From assembly GCA_003439945.1 (NCBI GenBank), contig QVRM01002187.1:1-64000 (forward strand): a stretch of DNA of 64,000 nucleotides, in the 5' to 3' direction. A program made the position numbers and the translations under genes. The stretch is from Dermanyssus gallinae. Lineage: Eukaryota > Arthropoda > Arachnida > Mesostigmata > Dermanyssidae. The notes under the pieces were generated by a model. The model was not told where the DNA came from, searched no databases, and was given only the letters and a program-made list of their open reading frames with translations. This document shows, piece by piece, positions 24,730 through 36,575 of this stretch. Each line of letters starts with the position of its first letter. Within the stretch, counting starts at the first letter, position 1.

Positions 24730-25465
24730 GACCGGCGCAGAACGACAAAAGACGCCGAGCCTGCTTACCTCATCTACCTGTCTGTCTCCCGAAGCTACCC
24801 ATGGCCTGATCGGGGTCTGCAGCGAAGGTTGGGATCCGAGGGCCCCGAGCCTCCGGGAAATTTACGCGGTTCCGAAATATGCGTCGCCATCATCGCTACA
24901 ACATCTACCGGGAAAAAACGGACGGAACAAATGAGAGGCAACCGCTGCCTGCCTACAATGCTAGCAGTAATAACATCCAACGAACATGGCTACGTGCAAA
25001 GAAGGTTTATTGCATGTCGACCAGTCAGAGGATTTTAGATACATCTCGCAGCAAAATATTATACGACTCTTGATGTGGCCACTGTGGGGTGTTGTAGGCA
25101 GCGCACGTATGTACGTTCATATGGACGAAATTCCACTATTAAATATGTACACGTACACGCAAGAGATATGACGAGTTCAAAGTTAATTTCTCGTTTCGCA
25201 CAGATTTCGTCGTCGGGGCGCTGTTCGGATTCTCGTCTGTGAGCAATTATAGGAGATTATAGCAGCGCGGTTCAGGTCACGTTGTCCTGGCGACAACTTC
25301 TGTCTACCAGTAGCTTACCAGAAGCACCAGTCTTGCGTGTGTCGCGACTGGACCAATCGGTGTGTAACTGTCAGTATGTAACTCAGTGTAAATAGGTGAA
25401 TATGTATGATGTGTTACATTTAATCTGAACGTAACAGCTCTTGCGTTTGTGATGGAGGATTTGTG

Positions 25466-25471
25466 AATAAA
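25466..25471 (+). terminator. candidate poly-A signal of the cuticle gene
   Basis: The first clear AATAAA after the stop codon, about 740 bases on, with GT-rich sequence following at 25515-25545. A second AATAAA lies at 25855-25860. Confidence 0.45.
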
Positions 25472-25934
25472 AGTCGAGGGCTAGCTATGGCGACCTGTTC
25501 ACGTGCCTAAGTGTTACTGTTGCTGTTGTTTGAGTTATTGTTGTTAGCAAAATAAAATGCTATGCTAAACTTGTCACCCACATACGCAGTGTGTTCAATC
25601 CGCTTCTGCATACACGATTTATAATCTAAATATATTGTGTGCGCCTCCGGTACAAGTCGTGTGCCTTCGACAATGACTAGGGCCCCTGCCCCGTTGAGTT
25701 TCACCCCGCTTTGTACGCAACTATTATATAAATAGAATAGAACCAACGGCTTACTCGCACTATTTTATTTGTGTCTGACAATGCATAGTGTCTAAGGTGT
25801 ATGTACATACATTTTCATCAACATCATCATCTTAATCTGAGTGTACGGCTGTTAAATAAAGCTCGCACAAAATCGACAGCGCGAAGTATATAGCGGAGCA
25901 CGGTATGTATGACTCTAGTGGCATTTACCGTTAA

Positions 25935-25940
25935 TTTATT
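25935..25940 (-). terminator. candidate poly-A signal of the FAD synthase gene
   Basis: TTTATT on the plus strand is AATAAA on the minus strand, about 210 bases after the stop. Another lies at 25764-25769. Confidence 0.4.
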
Positions 25941-26151
25941 GCCGTTATAATCTCATATAAATAGTCCAACGATGCGCCACTGCTCACATAGCTTTTATAT
26001 ACACACATAATATGAATGCATGTTCATGCAAAATATACACCACTATTAGGAGTTTAGAAAATAGCACGCGTGTTTCGACATGCACCACATTGTGTCTATG
26101 CGCAGTCGAGAACGCAATCTGCAAATATGTTGTAGTAGCTCGGGACGCCAG

Positions 26152-28104
26152 CTAGGTCCGGCCAAAACGTTCCGTACTGCCGTCGTCGAGTACGTAGGCT
26201 GGCCGAAAGCGCACCACTCCCCGGTCGTCGACATAGGTCAGCTTGGGGTTGGGCGTGCTTTTCTCGCCGAGCGACGAAAATCCCTGGTCGTACAGTGGGC
26301 AGTAGGGAATGTACAGCTCTCGGATGAACCGCCACACTTGGCTGTACTCCCACTTGAGAATCGGAAAGACGCGCATCGCCCGCGGCCAGTCGGGATCCGT
26401 CTCCTTGAAGTGGGCGAGCGTCTCGCCTTTCGGGTCGATGGCACGGTTGCCCAGCAGGAAGATCCGCAGGCCCGAATCGATGGCTCTTCGCGAGGCGTCC
26501 TTGTACGGCGGCGTCACGGTCATCACCGAGGCGCCGTACAGCTGAACGGACTCCTCCACGAATTTGTCGACTTCCGGACGAGCGTTCTCCGAACGAATGT
26601 ACAGCCAGTTCTGTACCGGGCTGGTGGTGCCCGTCTCCCTCGCGTACTCTTGCAGCGCGGCGTAGTAGAGATACGCGACGACGGTGCAGTCCTTTCCGCC
26701 CGAGTAGCCGACGCAGATCTCGTCGGGCTTGTAGCGTCGAAGCGTCTCCCAGACGATATCGTACGCCTCGCGCACGAACGCGCACTCGGACGCGAGACGC
26801 TCGACACGCTTGTGGGCGCCCTCGAGCGGCTTCTGCACGGCACTGTCGATGATGCAGCCGGGCGGCAGCTTCGAGCGCAGAAACGCCTCGGCCTCGTCGA
26901 GCAGCTCCATTCGGCCGGACTCCATTCGCAGCCGCGTCTTGTAGTAGTTGCCGTACAGCTGCGGATACGAGCCGAACTTCACCTCCCTGAACTTGAGCAC
27001 CGTCTCGTTAAGACACTCCGTTATGCTGGCCTCATCCAACTCGAGAAACAGCTCGCGGCTGATCTCGGGCATCTCCTCGAGGCCGAGCTGTTTTACGATC
27101 TCGGGAAAGAGCTTCTCGGTGGCCAACGGCACGCCGGGCAAGATGATGACGTTGTCCAGTTTGACGAAGCACACGTTGAACGTGCGCGCACTGTGAACGA
27201 CCTGCGCGACCACCGACTCGGCGCGTTCCGGTATCCGGGCGAACTTCGTCAGCGGGCTGTCGTCGCCGAGATCCTTGCCGAAGTAGTGCTTGAACATGTC
27301 CCACAGGTCCTGACGAAGAGCGACGGGCTGGCCGAATGCGTCCGCGATCGCCTCGTACGTGATGTCGTCATGAGTCGGGCCGACACCGCCGCACGTCAGC
27401 ACAAAGTTGAACTTGCTCGCGAACTCCTTGACCACGGTGCCGATCTCGGCGGGCTCGTCGCCGACGAACGCGATCCGCCGCACGACGACTCCGTACCGCC
27501 GGAGGTTGCGCACGAGAAAGTAGGCGTTAGCGTCCCGTACGTCGCCGCGCAGCACCTCGTCACCGATGACGACGATGCCCGCACTCGAACTGGCGCAGGC
27601 GGCCGAACCGGTGGCGTCGGCGGGGGCGCCGAGCGCATCCGCTGGAGCGGCAACAGTAGTAGTAGTAGTTGTCGTAGTAGTAGTATGAGGAGAAGTAGTA
27701 GCAGCAGCAGCCGCAGCGCCACCTACCGGCACGGTTACCGTAGGTGTAGCAGCGGCGACGGTCGCTGCTGCGGCGGCGGCGGCCGTCGAAGCAGCGGCGG
27801 CGGAGGTAGTGGAAACGGCGGCGGCAGCAGCAGCAGCGGCAGCGTTTTTCGTAGTAGGGCTCTCGCAGCGCCGGGCACGGGCTGCTGAGCTTGCGAGAAA
27901 CGTCCGCGGGACGTCTCGACGACGGCTAGCCGCGTTCGTCACGGCCAGCAGGACCCGATGGGCGGTAGCCGGCCACCACTGTCGGACAAGGGGGGTCGCC
28001 GTCAGCATGCCTCCGAACGCAGGGCCATGCCTGCCGCAGGACGCGTCCACCGAAGCGTCGCGTTGTCGCGCCCGTCGCGTTGCCATTGGCCATTGGCCAT
28101 GCAT
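26152..28104 (-). CDS. FLAD1: bifunctional FAD synthase, single exon (650 aa)
   Basis: FAD synthase transfers AMP from ATP to FMN to make FAD. The C-terminal PAPS-reductase-like domain (residues about 449-646) has the ATP loop GYSGGKDCT, then FLLGNRAIDPKGE, ETDPDWPRAMR and YCPLYDQGFSSLG. All are hallmarks of eukaryotic FAD synthases. The N-terminal molybdopterin-binding-like domain (about 176-343) has VVIGDEVLRGDV and TCGGVGPTHDD and is linked to FAD hydrolysis in animals. No intron interrupts the reading frame, unlike the multi-exon vertebrate gene. The frame stays open to 28155, but only through a GTG; the first in-frame ATGs are at 28104 and 28086. The first 80 residues are Arg/Ala-rich and nearly free of acid, so mitochondrial import is possible. 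Residues 87-150 are Ala and Thr runs. The locus is visibly GC-rich against its surroundings. Confidence 0.93.
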   Translation of the reverse strand: MHGQWPMATRRARQRDASVDASCGRHGPAFGGMLTATPLVRQWWPATAHRVLLAVTNAASRRRDVPRTFLASSAARARRCESPTTKNAAAAAAAAAVSTTSAAAASTAAAAAAATVAAATPTVTVPVGGAAAAAATTSPHTTTTTTTTTTVAAPADALGAPADATGSAACASSSAGIVVIGDEVLRGDVRDANAYFLVRNLRRYGVVVRRIAFVGDEPAEIGTVVKEFASKFNFVLTCGGVGPTHDDITYEAIADAFGQPVALRQDLWDMFKHYFGKDLGDDSPLTKFARIPERAESVVAQVVHSARTFNVCFVKLDNVIILPGVPLATEKLFPEIVKQLGLEEMPEISRELFLELDEASITECLNETVLKFREVKFGSYPQLYGNYYKTRLRMESGRMELLDEAEAFLRSKLPPGCIIDSAVQKPLEGAHKRVERLASECAFVREAYDIVWETLRRYKPDEICVGYSGGKDCTVVAYLYYAALQEYARETGTTSPVQNWLYIRSENARPEVDKFVEESVQLYGASVMTVTPPYKDASRRAIDSGLRIFLLGNRAIDPKGETLAHFKETDPDWPRAMRVFPILKWEYSQVWRFIRELYIPYCPLYDQGFSSLGEKSTPNPKLTYVDDRGVVRFRPAYVLDDGSTERFGRT

Positions 28105-28159
28105 CAACGACGAATTCACACCATGAAACGCAAGACACAGAATTGATTGACGCACACAT

Positions 28160-28838
28160 GTTAGGCTGGCACTTATGATGTATTAGTCGTAGGTGTCTCT
28201 ATTTGTATGAGTGTGTGTGGGTGCGAGATGTGGGCACAATCACGAGTGTGGCCGGTGGTAAACAAATAGCGGAAAGCGGTTGATGTTTACTTAATTCGTG
28301 GGTAAATCAATTAACGAATTAATCCATCGACCGATCGATCCATCAGTCAATCAATCAATCAATCCATCATTCAATGAGTGATGAGATTCTCCACCACTAG
28401 GCAAAACCTATCGGCGGGAAATGCCGGTGAATAAACAGCAGATGACATTGCGTGCAATTCAAGCCTGACGTTTATCGAGGAAGATCGATATCGCCTTGCA
28501 GCCGCGCGAGTACATTAGCTTCGGAAGCAGCAGCGGCAGCAGCCCCACCATTAATAACATCACCACCGACTCCAATGGTCGTGACCCGGCTGGACAGAGA
28601 GCACTAATGGCGTGAGAGGATCAATTAAGCATTTGCGCTGATTGCCGTATTGACGGAAACCCTACTCGCGCGGCCAAGAGGGAACGGCACGGTAGGAAGA
28701 GATGTTTTTTGGGCCAGAAGTGGAGGAGAAGGAGAAGGCAGCGGCTAGTATAGCTTAACAACGAGATACGAAAGCCTAGGAGCCGGCAGGTCAAAACAGC
28801 AGTAGCTGCGGCAGCAACACCAGCAGCGAAAGATATAC

Positions 28839-28869
<31 letters not shown>

Positions 28870-29095
28870 AAAAGCTGAGGGGGGGGAGGGACATACCGCA
28901 GTGATTCTGCGGTTGTCCACTAACAGCGAACGGACGACCACTCTCGGTCGGTTAGGCCACTTGATGATCGCGTCTTTGAGAGCAACGAGAAACGCACGCT
29001 ACACCGCGGAGGACACTTGTTGGCAATAGACGCAATGACACAATCTCTCCTCTTCCCTCTCGCGCCTAATATATGTGCACGCACACAGACACCCA
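28160..29095. other. region upstream of FAD synthase; no gene seen
   Basis: It probably holds the FAD synthase promoter (minus strand), but I see no TATA box. Simple repeats include a TCAA/TCCA run near 28345 and a (TA)n at 28838-28858. Confidence 0.35.
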
Positions 29096-29097
29096 CA

Positions 29098-29099
29098 CG

Positions 29100-29157
<58 letters not shown>

Positions 29158-29594
29158 CATAATAAATATATAATATATATATAGGATGCGGTATTGGTCA
29201 AATGATATAGTGTGGAGATACTTGAGCTGTATTAGAAAAATGTGTTTGGTGGAAAAAACGTTTTGTGGGCAGGCACGTGATCTTTTTGGAAGGCAGACGT
29301 TCCGTTGCCACCTCGTTAAGCAGCCTGACGCCCTTTGGCTTTTACTGTGGGATTGTTTTTTGGGAAGAACAAGGTGTTTGCCGGTGAGCCCGCAACCATC
29401 GATTGAACTGATTAAAGAATATAGACGGGAGATTGCAAAAATAGCACCCATGTTATGAGATACAGAGTTTTTGTATGCCAAAAAGGCATAGAAAAACGTT
29501 GTATCCCATATAAACAGTGCCAAAGGTCCCGAGGCCATCTTCCTAACGTCATCTATTAGACGTAACCGCATGTATATATATATATATATATATC

Positions 29595-29654
<60 letters not shown>
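29098..29654. repeat. large (TA)n tracts flanking about 390 bp of unique DNA
   Basis: TA runs at 29098-29185 and 29573-29654 flank unique DNA with open frames on both strands that I do not recognise. Confidence 0.85.
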
Positions 29655-29656
<2 letters not shown>

Positions 29657-29939
29657 GGAGATCAATATATAAAGAGCAAGAGAAGGTCCTCAGGTGAATT
29701 AAGTTCGCTGCTTAGACGATATCAATAGTCACTAGTCAGCAGATTCGCAGATCACATGCCGACTATTAAAATATCTACAGCTTGTGCTTATACATGCATG
29801 TATATATTTTATGACGAAGCGATGAAAAAGTCCTGATAAATATTTATACAACAAATGTATTTATTTAATCTCCGAAAGTGTTTTTGATTACTTCAAAATA
29901 GCTCACGCTCGCTGCAATCCACTTGTGCTATCTTTCTTC

Positions 29940-30570
29940 CTATTTTCCGAACAGAAATTACGCGTCTTTCGAAGTCCAGTTGAGTTGTGCTTACGAACTG
30001 GATATGGGAGAACTATGTATCTCCTCTATAGTCTTAAAAAGTTGTCCCATGAATTTTCTACCCGCGGGAACACGAACTAGTCACACAGACCCAGGCTCGG
30101 CGAAAAAATAACTTTGGTGTTGGATCTGCCCTCTTCGAATTTTTTCAATCGACTTTTTCCTTGAAAGCGCCACTGGAACGATTGGGCTTTGGTCTCGATG
30201 TCGTAACGATAACCTCAACTCGTCTTCTGTCTAATTTCCCGACGAACGTTAATTTGCTGGAAATTCAACATTTTTGGAAAGAATTTTGCTGTCGTCTGAC
30301 TGTTACAACTAACCCATAAGAATACCCAATTATTCAGCTATCTTTTTCAACGTTTTCTTCTGTTATTGCCGTCAAAAGTCTTCCCGAACGGGGGTCCTCT
30401 TCGGTCTCTTGACGTCCGTCGCGAAATAGACGATATACACAGTGTTTCGGGACAATATTTATCACCATAAGCAGATCGTAACATTTTCACCACTTTACAA
30501 CATATATTTATTTTTTAACGCAGAACTTAATGTAGATTCGTTGCTTCTCTACTTTCGGCTACTTAAAACT
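29940..30570 (-). mobile_element. mariner transposase relic
   Basis: Reading the minus strand: EQRINIKFCVK, then KMLRSAYGDKYCPET, and after a frameshift GRQETEEDPRSGRLLTAITE. These are the paired helix-turn-helix region of mariner transposases. After a deletion comes DIETKAQSFQWRFQGKSRLK, then FVFPRVENSWDN, from the catalytic domain. The segment expected to carry the first catalytic Asp is missing. It is a different lineage from the Tc1-like copies at 22.6 and 59.3 kb. Confidence 0.8.
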
Positions 30571-31122
30571 CGCCTAACCTTGTTTTATTCACTTCTTTAA
30601 ACCAAGCTCAAACAATAAAAATGGCCACCAATCGGCGCAAAATTGGACTGTGTGTAGCTGATAACTAATGCTTCTAAGCAAAACAAACCGGAAGACAATG
30701 GTAGTGTCGCTTCAATTTTTAAAAAACGAAGTACTAGAACTTGCCGATCCGCCCTCGTATATGCATAAATACGCGCGCTTCAAATTTTCCTATATCTATT
30801 GACTCGTTTATATTTGAAAAATATTTGTGAAACACTAAAAGCCGTAAACAAAAATTCAACCAGGCACACTCACTAAAATCGCCATCAACTGAGTGCTAAT
30901 AATTGTCTAGTTAGTAATCTCGTTTGCGTACTCATGACAAACCAAAAATTCATGGCATATGTTGTGCTAACACATTTACGTACAATATATGCATAGTAAA
31001 CACACATGTACAGATGTAAAGCCCTTTGTGCGGCACCTCGCCTCGTCAGGCCAAATGTTCCCCAGCCAAGTCCAAACTTCGAGTCGATACGTCCTATCTA
31101 TGGCTGTCACGGGCTAGCATAG

Positions 31123-31227
31123 CTAGGCAGCCTTCGCGGCTGCGTTCACGACATACGCGAACCCCAGCGCACCGTTCACCGAATCGAACCCCTTTTCCTT
31201 GCACAAGGCGATAATGTTTTCCTCTAC
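31123..31227 (-). CDS. possible terminal exon of an unrecognised gene
   Basis: The minus strand has a pyrimidine-rich TTTTCCTCTACTGCCGCGCAG that would serve as a splice acceptor. After it come 34 codons and TAG, beginning VEENIIALCKEKGFDS and ending YVVNAAAKAA. The frame also stays open upstream to 31326, so the exon could be longer. Composition is GC-rich and protein-like, and one-third of the residues are Ala, Val or Gly. I do not recognise the family. No upstream exon could be joined to it. The acceptor lies inside a perfect hairpin, so the acceptor match may be a by-product of the inverted repeat. Confidence 0.3.
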   Translation of the reverse strand, partial: VEENIIALCKEKGFDSVNGALGFAYVVNAAAKAA

Positions 31228-31249
31228 CTGCGCGGCAGTAGAGGAAAAC
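31216..31249. repeat. perfect 12-bp inverted repeat, 10-base loop
   Basis: GTTTTCCTCTAC and GTAGAGGAAAAC pair perfectly around CTGCGCGGCA. It overlaps the possible splice acceptor of the minus-strand exon at 31123-31227. Confidence 0.85.
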
Positions 31250-31559
31250 GCTGTCGTGGCGTTTTGGCGTTCGCCGTCGTCGTCGGAGGAAAAAGTGAGC
31301 GCGCCAAGTGAACAGTTTCTCTGCAAGCCGGCCTGCGCCAGTTCAATTCACACACTCGCGAAGAGCTAGCCAACAGCTAGCGGTTGTGACGCGAAATATA
31401 TGCCACGTCTTGATCGTTGAGGACAACGAAACGCAGACGCGTCGAGATGTGCCACTGTCGGCCGAAACCAGACCTGCCACTCTCAAAATCAGCGACATCT
31501 CGCCATTATCGACTGAATATGCAGATTCGATCGTGAATCGGCATATGTATGTTCGCAAA

Positions 31560-31715
31560 ATATGACTCAGCTAGACAACAGTAGCGCATGCAAAGATTGT
31601 GCACATATTGTGGGCGCATATATAACAGCCGAGTCATTCGTTAGCGCTATGTATGTACGCGCATTCGGGAAACGCTTCAACAAATTGTGGCCCGGGTAGC
31701 GTAATCTGCGCACAC

Positions 31716-31771
<56 letters not shown>

Positions 31772-31892
31772 GTATTTTGGGGAAATATAACTGATTTGAG
31801 CTATCACCGTTGTCCGCCCAATTTAGCACCATACAGAGACAATGTTTTGCCCAAAATTAAAATATCTAATGAAAAGTCGTATTTTCGACTCA

Positions 31893-31949
<57 letters not shown>

Positions 31950-33000
31950 AAGCAAATAAACCAATAAGAAAAAAGAGTTTACGTTTCAAAAGCCGGATAT
32001 AACCCGCGTACATCTTTTTTGCTATTTCCCTTGTTCAGAAACACACAAAAGAAGTATTGTACCCATGGACAAAAGCCAAGGTTGTTTTGTTTTTAAATGG
32101 TACTTTTGTCAATGGTCATAGTAAGCTCCCCCCCCCCCCCGTCATGTTCACTATATGTATGTCACAACCGCAGGCGTTTTGCAACAGCAACGTCGATTCC
32201 TATTGGGAATAGTTACGTCAACGAACAAAAGTCAAGGACACTTTGTTATAATGCGTTCTCCAGTAAATATACACATGAGAATATCGCCTTAAGAAACATA
32301 TACATGTATATACGTTTCTATTTAAAATAACGGTTATTTACGGCATGCGTGCGTCGATTATTCGATCGGTTCGATTGTGACTCTCATAGAAGTGCCAAAT
32401 TAAAAACGGCAGCACAATAACAATGAGCCCACATCCCAATTGAGTTGTTCGCGATTGCGTGGTGTGCAAGCAGATTATGAGTGTTCGAGATGACAATTGG
32501 ATATTATCAGCTCGCGAGATAGACCAATAAAGAGGGGAAAAAGAGAGAAAGAGAAAGAAGAAGGATGTGACGTTACCAGTCTGTGGTGGTGCTGTTAATG
32601 GCGCCAGAAGCTCAGGAACTACGATACATACGTACGCGGTAACAATGTAGTTGAGCTCTTGGGGATCAGTCGTTGTACGTTTCCTAATCTCATCTTGCTT
32701 GTTTGGAGTATTGGCTGACAGGAGTAGGTGCTATATGCGATCATTTCCCCTTGACATTTTTAACTACCTTTACAATGCTCTACTGGATATATTTGGGCTT
32801 TCTTCAGCAGGGCGCTGCCCGACCTGGTTTACCAGTGAAAGAAACAAAACGACTACCTAAGTTCTACCTAAGTAAGATTCGATCCTACGCACGCTAACGC
32901 CTCCATTTTTAAAACCAAATGTTAACCGCCCAAACCAGGGAGGCAAAGAATTTCGGTCATAGAATCATGTAGGCATTTTTTGTAAAAATCGCACGTTGAT
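31560..33000. other. AT-rich DNA with (TA)n tracts; no gene seen
   Basis: TA runs at 31711-31766 and 31895-31944 and a poly-C run near 32126. The open frames at 32651-32897 match nothing I know. Confidence 0.35.
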
Positions 33001-33009
33001 GTGTTTAGA

Positions 33010-33280
33010 GTAAGGCCGCTATTTCCCCGAAATCGAGAATCCTCTGAGTCGGCCTAAATTTTCCCTGTTGAATGCCAATTTTGGAATTGAAAATTTGGAC
33101 TAGCCCGACCAGACGAGACGGAGTCATAGATGTTTACTTTAGATTGTAAAACTTGTTAGTTGCGAATGTCTCTTAATCGTCTTGGGCACATCCGAACAGT
33201 AATAAAAGCATTTGAGAAGTCAAGCTTTAGAAGTAATGTTGAGGTGATTCGGGAAGTGAGAAAGGATCGCGGCGTGTGTG
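33010..33280 (-). mobile_element. LINE RT relic
   Basis: On the minus strand near 33240, LLLKLDFSNAFITVRM matches the first catalytic block of LINE RTs (LDFsNAFnsV). Further on, near 33085, IGIQQGKFRP fits the [10 protein letters not shown] block. The spacing is right for one decayed RT. Confidence 0.55.
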
Positions 33281-33529
33281 CAGTAGCTTCTGGTTCTGCT
33301 TTGACCGAGAAATCAAGTTGTTGAAAATCAAAACCGAACGTCAGCGGCCCCGTGTCGTCTCAAGTGCTCACATTGGACGCGATTCTTTGAAAAACAGATT
33401 TACATGCGATGGGTGGATTAAGCGATATTTTTTTAATTAACGCAAACATTTAGCGTCGAATTTAATCAGTGATAAATGAGTAGGACACTGGTCGATGTGT
33501 AGAAGGTCGACAACCTTGGCTATGGAAAT

Positions 33530-34431
33530 TGCTAACTTATCGCCCACGTCTCCTAGACTGGAGAGATCAGGTTGTTAGTGATCTGGACCTCCTTTACTTG
33601 TATATATATATATTTTTTTTATGGAACTGTCCTGCCCAGACGGCAAAAATATTTAAATTCAATTATTCATATCTAAGCTTACAATTTAAAAAAATAATAC
33701 ATCTCAAAACATTTTAACAATTGAGAATATGTTACGGAAAAGACTATCGCTCTTGTCTGAAATATATATTTATATGCAAAATATATGTGCATATATACTA
33801 TATGTGCTATATAAAATATATGTGCATATATATTATTTTTGCTCCGAGAATTTAGGTATTAGATAGAAGAATATACGTATTTTGTAAAAAAAAAATATAT
33901 TCATACATTTATATGCTAACGTTGGACTACAATGTTTAAAAGTAGTAAATAGCCCCCCATGAACGTGTTACGAGGCCCTATCACATGTATATATATATAT
34001 ATATATATATACGAGTTTAAGAGACATACACAAGAATAATCTAATCTTGCTGGAAGGTCTTCAGAAGCACTTTTTAAAAAAGTTCTACTGAACGTTTTAT
34101 GGAGTTTTGGGTGACAAGAGGTACAAGGTACCACCTTACGATATATTCGACTCTAGCTTAAATATAAGTAAATGTCAGAAATGCAGCTTGACAGAATAAT
34201 TTATTGCTTCTGCAAGATGCACAAAACAGATAAAATAAGTCTTTAACTGATGCATGTCGTAAATAGTTCAAACGGCATATTTATTAACGCTATAAATATG
34301 AATTTCTCGATACTTGCTTAACGTATACAGATAATAAACCACATTTTCATCATTTTTGCATGTATCACTATGATGTATGAAATATTTCAACCCACCACGC
34401 AATGCTTATAGTACAATCATTCTACGTACAC

Positions 34432-34505
<74 letters not shown>

Positions 34506-36220
34506 GTGTGCGTGTATGTAAAATAAAAGTTCATGACGGAGGATTGAGCGACACAGATGTTGCGCCAGACCAGGAATTATGAGTAAAGGAAATATTAGCG
34601 CAAATAAAAACCTAACCCGATAACAAATGTATGGCGGCAGCACGGAACGGGAATTTCGTCAGAACGAAATCTACCAAAACAATTTTAGAGGTTTTATAAG
34701 ATAAAGCTCACGCAAGAGACAAAAAAATTCGGAGTGCACTACAAGACTTCAATCAAACAAGCAATACATTATTTCATTAAAAGTCGGTAGCTTTAAATTG
34801 TCAATTCAAACGAATCTAGTGGATTCAATGTAAACTCACTTATTCACCAGATTTGTGGCTAAATATGCTGTGCACGGATTTAATCATGTTGCATGCTAGT
34901 TAGCGTCAAGATTATCATGAATCATGCAAAATACGTGTTTGTGAATATTGCGGTTTGTTATGCACAAGGCACGGCGTCGACAAACGTGCAAAATCATTCA
35001 AATCTTATTACTATTGGAAATATGAATGCACTTTTAAGCAAAAAAATGTGCATTTTTATATTAAACTGCAGGACATCCGTATTTATAATGTTTGTGTTTG
35101 CACAAACAAGCGCTATTACGAGAGTGCTACGCACAATTCGTACACTTACAAAACGACTAAAACAACTCAGAGCCGCTACAGATACACGACATACAAGAGC
35201 AAAGCTACACATTCTAGGCAGCTATATTTCGAACGTTTTATAACGCCTGAAAACAAAAAAAACTCACCTCTGTAAAGTTGATTAGGAAAAACAAAAACGT
35301 AGCTAGTACTTCACTCAACACGGCCACCGAGCACACGAATTATACCGTCTCGACGACAGTCACATTTGTGCAAAATGGCATGCAAAGTCAACACCTCCAG
35401 CTGACCAATTGCAACACCTTCTAGTAATCTACCTCCAGGGGTTGGTCATAATAGGCATGCATACCGGGTTAAACCTATGTTGCCCCTTGCCGCAAGCAGG
35501 AGTGCCGAGTGCCACTCAGTACATAGATAGAGACACTGAACGGAACACAGAAAAAACAGCAAAAACAAAGCGCCTGATACGCTGCAGCAGTGAGGACGCC
35601 AGTTGGCCCGCCTCTAGTCGCCGAGAAGTGGCTGGATATCAAATACAAAGCCTGTAAAAAACAGCTATAGAGACGATTGCTATTTTTCCACACTCAACGC
35701 ACACGTGGCCTGCTAATCATGCATACACTTGCGCTGCTTGTGGGCTTTAAGTAGTTGCACTTGACCTGAGTGTGGCAGTGCAATAATGCGAACAAAAGAA
35801 ATCGAAACCGTTAAGAGCGTCTCGCGTCTAGGCCAAATAGGCCCTTCCACGTTAACTGGTGCTGTCTCGCTCAGCGCTCACCGCCAAACCCGGGACAGGT
35901 GAATGGGACGCTTTGCCAAACATCCTATCTACGCATATGTCGATTAGTCGATTGTAAAGGGTTGAACACAATGGAGGCGAGACTAACCAGCCTAGCAAAA
36001 AACCTCTCATGTAAAGGCAAACTGCAGATGTTGATGAATGATTGATTAATGGTCGCACCGTTACACCGTGCTCAGACTCACTGCTGTATAGACTTCACCG
36101 AGCCGTAATTCTTGGATTTTCTCTAACCAATTTATCAACAGCAGCAGCGGCAGCAATGGATTCTGTGTCAATCACACGGTGTTTAGTTGACCTGGACTAG
36201 GCAGATCTGATATTGACTTT
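33530..36220. other. AT-rich DNA with (TA)n tracts; no firm gene
   Basis: TA runs at 33988-34010 and 34434-34503. A patch at 34893-35275 is open in several frames. One frame is Cys/Tyr/Lys-rich, with CEYCGLLCTRH and VCVCTNKRYYES, but I recognise no family and the overlapping open frames suggest composition as the cause. Confidence 0.3.
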
Positions 36221-36226
36221 CGTCCT

Positions 36227-36523
36227 TCACGAAGGGCTCTTATAGCATTTGTTTACAGCTGTTCGTTCGAAATAGTGCGGATGATAAACTGCCCCAATTC
36301 GAAGGTAAGAGCGGACAATACAATCACCTTCTGCCACTAAACACAGTGCCACGTTCTGGGCATATCCATCTATACTACAAGTCAAATTCGCTTTAATTGC
36401 TCTCACACGAACAGGTGTATCGGAAATACGCGAACTGCGAACACCCCTCGGACGTTCTGTTACAACCTTGAATGGTTGCATGGTTGTCGTAGCTTCAATT
36501 ATAACGCTCACAGACGTGTCCAC
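36227..36523 (-). other. unrecognised 98-codon open frame
   Basis: It includes RISDTPVRVRAIKANL and VALCLVAEGDCIVRSYL and ends KCYKSPS. The alternation of hydrophobic and polar residues looks protein-like, perhaps from a mobile element. No known motif supports a call. Confidence 0.2.
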
Positions 36524-36538
36524 TTTTCATTTCCGCTA

Positions 36539-36575
<37 letters not shown>

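Noticed and set aside
26080..27888. A 602-codon open frame on + opposite the FAD synthase
   Set aside because: It is antisense to a gene with both conserved domains intact. High GC at third positions removes stops from the other strand. The frame has no domain.
28105..28155. Extension of the FAD synthase start to 28155
   Set aside because: The codon at 28155 is GTG, not ATG, and a eukaryotic start there is unlikely. The first in-frame ATG is at 28104.
35852..36058. RGFLLGWLVSPPLCSTLYNRL on the minus strand as an RT fragment
   Set aside because: There is some likeness to the PQGxxLSPxLF block, but no second RT motif at the right distance.
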